The notes under the pieces are model-generated. The model did no database searches. It was given only the letters and a program-made list of their open reading frames with translations, and was not told where the DNA came from. Positions 6,314 to 6,499 of a stretch of DNA of 6,499 nucleotides are shown piece by piece. Origin of the DNA: Chromatiaceae bacterium. Its GTDB lineage: Bacteria > Pseudomonadota > Gammaproteobacteria > Chromatiales > Chromatiaceae. Every line of letters starts with the position of its first letter. The first letter of the stretch is position 1. Position numbers and translations under genes: made by a program. Location of the stretch: positions 1 through 6,499 of the forward strand of contig DTXR01000038.1 in assembly GCA_012962365.1 (NCBI GenBank). Direction: 5' to 3'.

Positions 6314-6350
6314 CTTCACCTGCCGGCCAATATATCCACCGGCAGTGAAG
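6314..6350 (-). promoter_or_regulatory. Hairpin in the nhaA 5' leader
   Basis: On the minus strand CTTCACTGCCGG (6350-6339) pairs with CCGGCAGGTGAAG (6326-6314), giving a 12-base-pair stem with one bulged G and a 12-base loop. It ends seven bases before the TTTGGAG ribosome site of the leader peptide. No T-run follows, so it is not an intrinsic terminator. The loop bases TGGATA (6338-6333) can pair with TGTCCA (6376-6371) just upstream, forming a possible pseudoknot with one G-T wobble. An RNA element controlling translation is the natural reading, but it is unproven. Confidence 0.55.
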
Positions 6351-6381
6351 GCTTCTGAGCTGATTGTTCGTGGACAGGTAA

Positions 6382-6396
6382 GCCAGGGAGGCTGGC
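6382..6396 (-). promoter_or_regulatory. Small hairpin with a CCTCC loop in the nhaA leader
   Basis: On the minus strand GCCAG (6396-6392) and CTGGC (6386-6382) form a perfect five-pair stem around the loop CCTCC (6391-6387). That loop is complementary to a Shine-Dalgarno core and could pair with GGAG (6304-6301) of the leader peptide's ribosome site. GTAA at 6420-6417 can also pair with TTAC at 6381-6378, enclosing this hairpin. It works as a signal only if transcription starts upstream of about 6396, which is not shown. Confidence 0.35.
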
Positions 6397-6433
6397 GGGT
6401 CGGGTTTATGACGCGCTTACAAACACGAGGCAT

Positions 6434-6459
6434 AAAAAAGCCCCTGCGCAGGGGCTTTT
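6434..6459 (-). terminator. Intrinsic terminator after the tRNA
   Basis: On the minus strand AAAAGCCCCT and AGGGGCTTTT pair perfectly (6459-6450 with 6445-6436) around a GCGC loop, followed by a run of six T that ends at 6434. It starts six bases past the encoded CCA of the tRNA. It should separate tRNA transcription from nhaA, so nhaA probably has its own promoter between here and its leader. Confidence 0.88.
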
Positions 6460-6465
6460 CTAAAA

Positions 6466-6499
6466 TGGTGGGCCGTGGGCGATTCGAACGCCCGACCAA
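6466..6499 (-). tRNA. tRNA, 3' part only, probably tRNA-Lys
   Basis: On the minus strand the window holds the variable loop TTGGTC, a perfect T arm GGGCG-TTCGAAT-CGCCC (6493-6477), the 3' acceptor strand ACGGCCC, discriminator A (6469) and an encoded CCA (6468-6466). The acceptor implies a 5' end GGGCCGT. That end, the TTGGTC variable loop and discriminator A match bacterial tRNA-Lys. The anticodon lies beyond the window edge, so the identity is inferred while the tRNA call itself is firm. An intrinsic terminator follows directly. Confidence 0.82.

Noticed and set aside
6314..6350. nhaA leader hairpin as an intrinsic terminator or attenuator
   Set aside because: The bases after the stem on the minus strand read CTGTACTTTG, with no run of T, so intrinsic termination is unlikely.
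6281..6499. A 72-codon minus-strand frame running in from the window edge
   Set aside because: It crosses the tRNA and its terminator, so it cannot be a real gene.
6434..6499. tRNA 3' end as an integration site for a mobile element
   Set aside because: No integrase, no direct repeat of the tRNA 3' end, and ordinary chromosomal genes lie next to it.

Overview
The window looks like ordinary chromosomal DNA of a gammaproteobacterium. The main evidence is the dksA-gluQRS gene pair, which is typical of that class. Further support comes from an NhaA antiporter, a CCA-encoding tRNA with its own terminator, and the protein sequences themselves. A CbbY-like phosphatase and an AMMECR1-type protein would fit a sulfur-oxidising or otherwise autotrophic lineage (Chromatiales-like), but that is inference. 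There is no phage, transposon, integrase or CRISPR sequence.

Layout. (1) Positions 1-995, plus strand: the 3' part of an AMMECR1-domain gene (AmmeMemoRadiSam system protein A), overlapping by ATGA a four-helix membrane cytochrome b of the Ni/Fe-hydrogenase b-subunit type. (2) Positions 1009-2941, minus strand: a two-gene unit read leftwards, with a CbbY-like HAD phosphatase first and a class I/II aminotransferase overlapping its 3' end. (3) Positions 2942-3512: a 571-base intergenic region, with nothing recognisable as a gene, that holds an inverted repeat, small hairpins and the likely dksA promoter region. (4) Positions 3513-4895, plus strand: dksA, an intrinsic terminator, then gluQRS. (5) Positions 4876-6237, minus strand: nhaA, whose 3' end overlaps the gluQRS 3' end by 20 bases. 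(6) Positions 6234-6433: the nhaA leader, with a possible 19-codon leader peptide whose stop overlaps the nhaA start, preceded by hairpins that can be drawn into a pseudoknotted fold. (7) Positions 6434-6499, minus strand: a tRNA terminator and the 3' part of a tRNA, most likely tRNA-Lys.

How the genes work together. DksA (RNA polymerase cofactor for ppGpp-dependent control) and GluQRS (glutamylation of queuosine in tRNA-Asp) are a known pair, with the terminator between them limiting read-through. The phosphatase and aminotransferase are probably co-expressed, but no shared pathway can be read from sequence. The AMMECR1 protein and cytochrome b are translationally coupled, which suggests a membrane electron-transfer link to the poorly understood AmmeMemoRadiSam system. 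NhaA acts alone in sodium and pH homeostasis. The most unusual part of the window is its 5' leader, which may be a structured regulatory RNA acting through a coupled leader peptide. No wholly new multi-gene system is evident.
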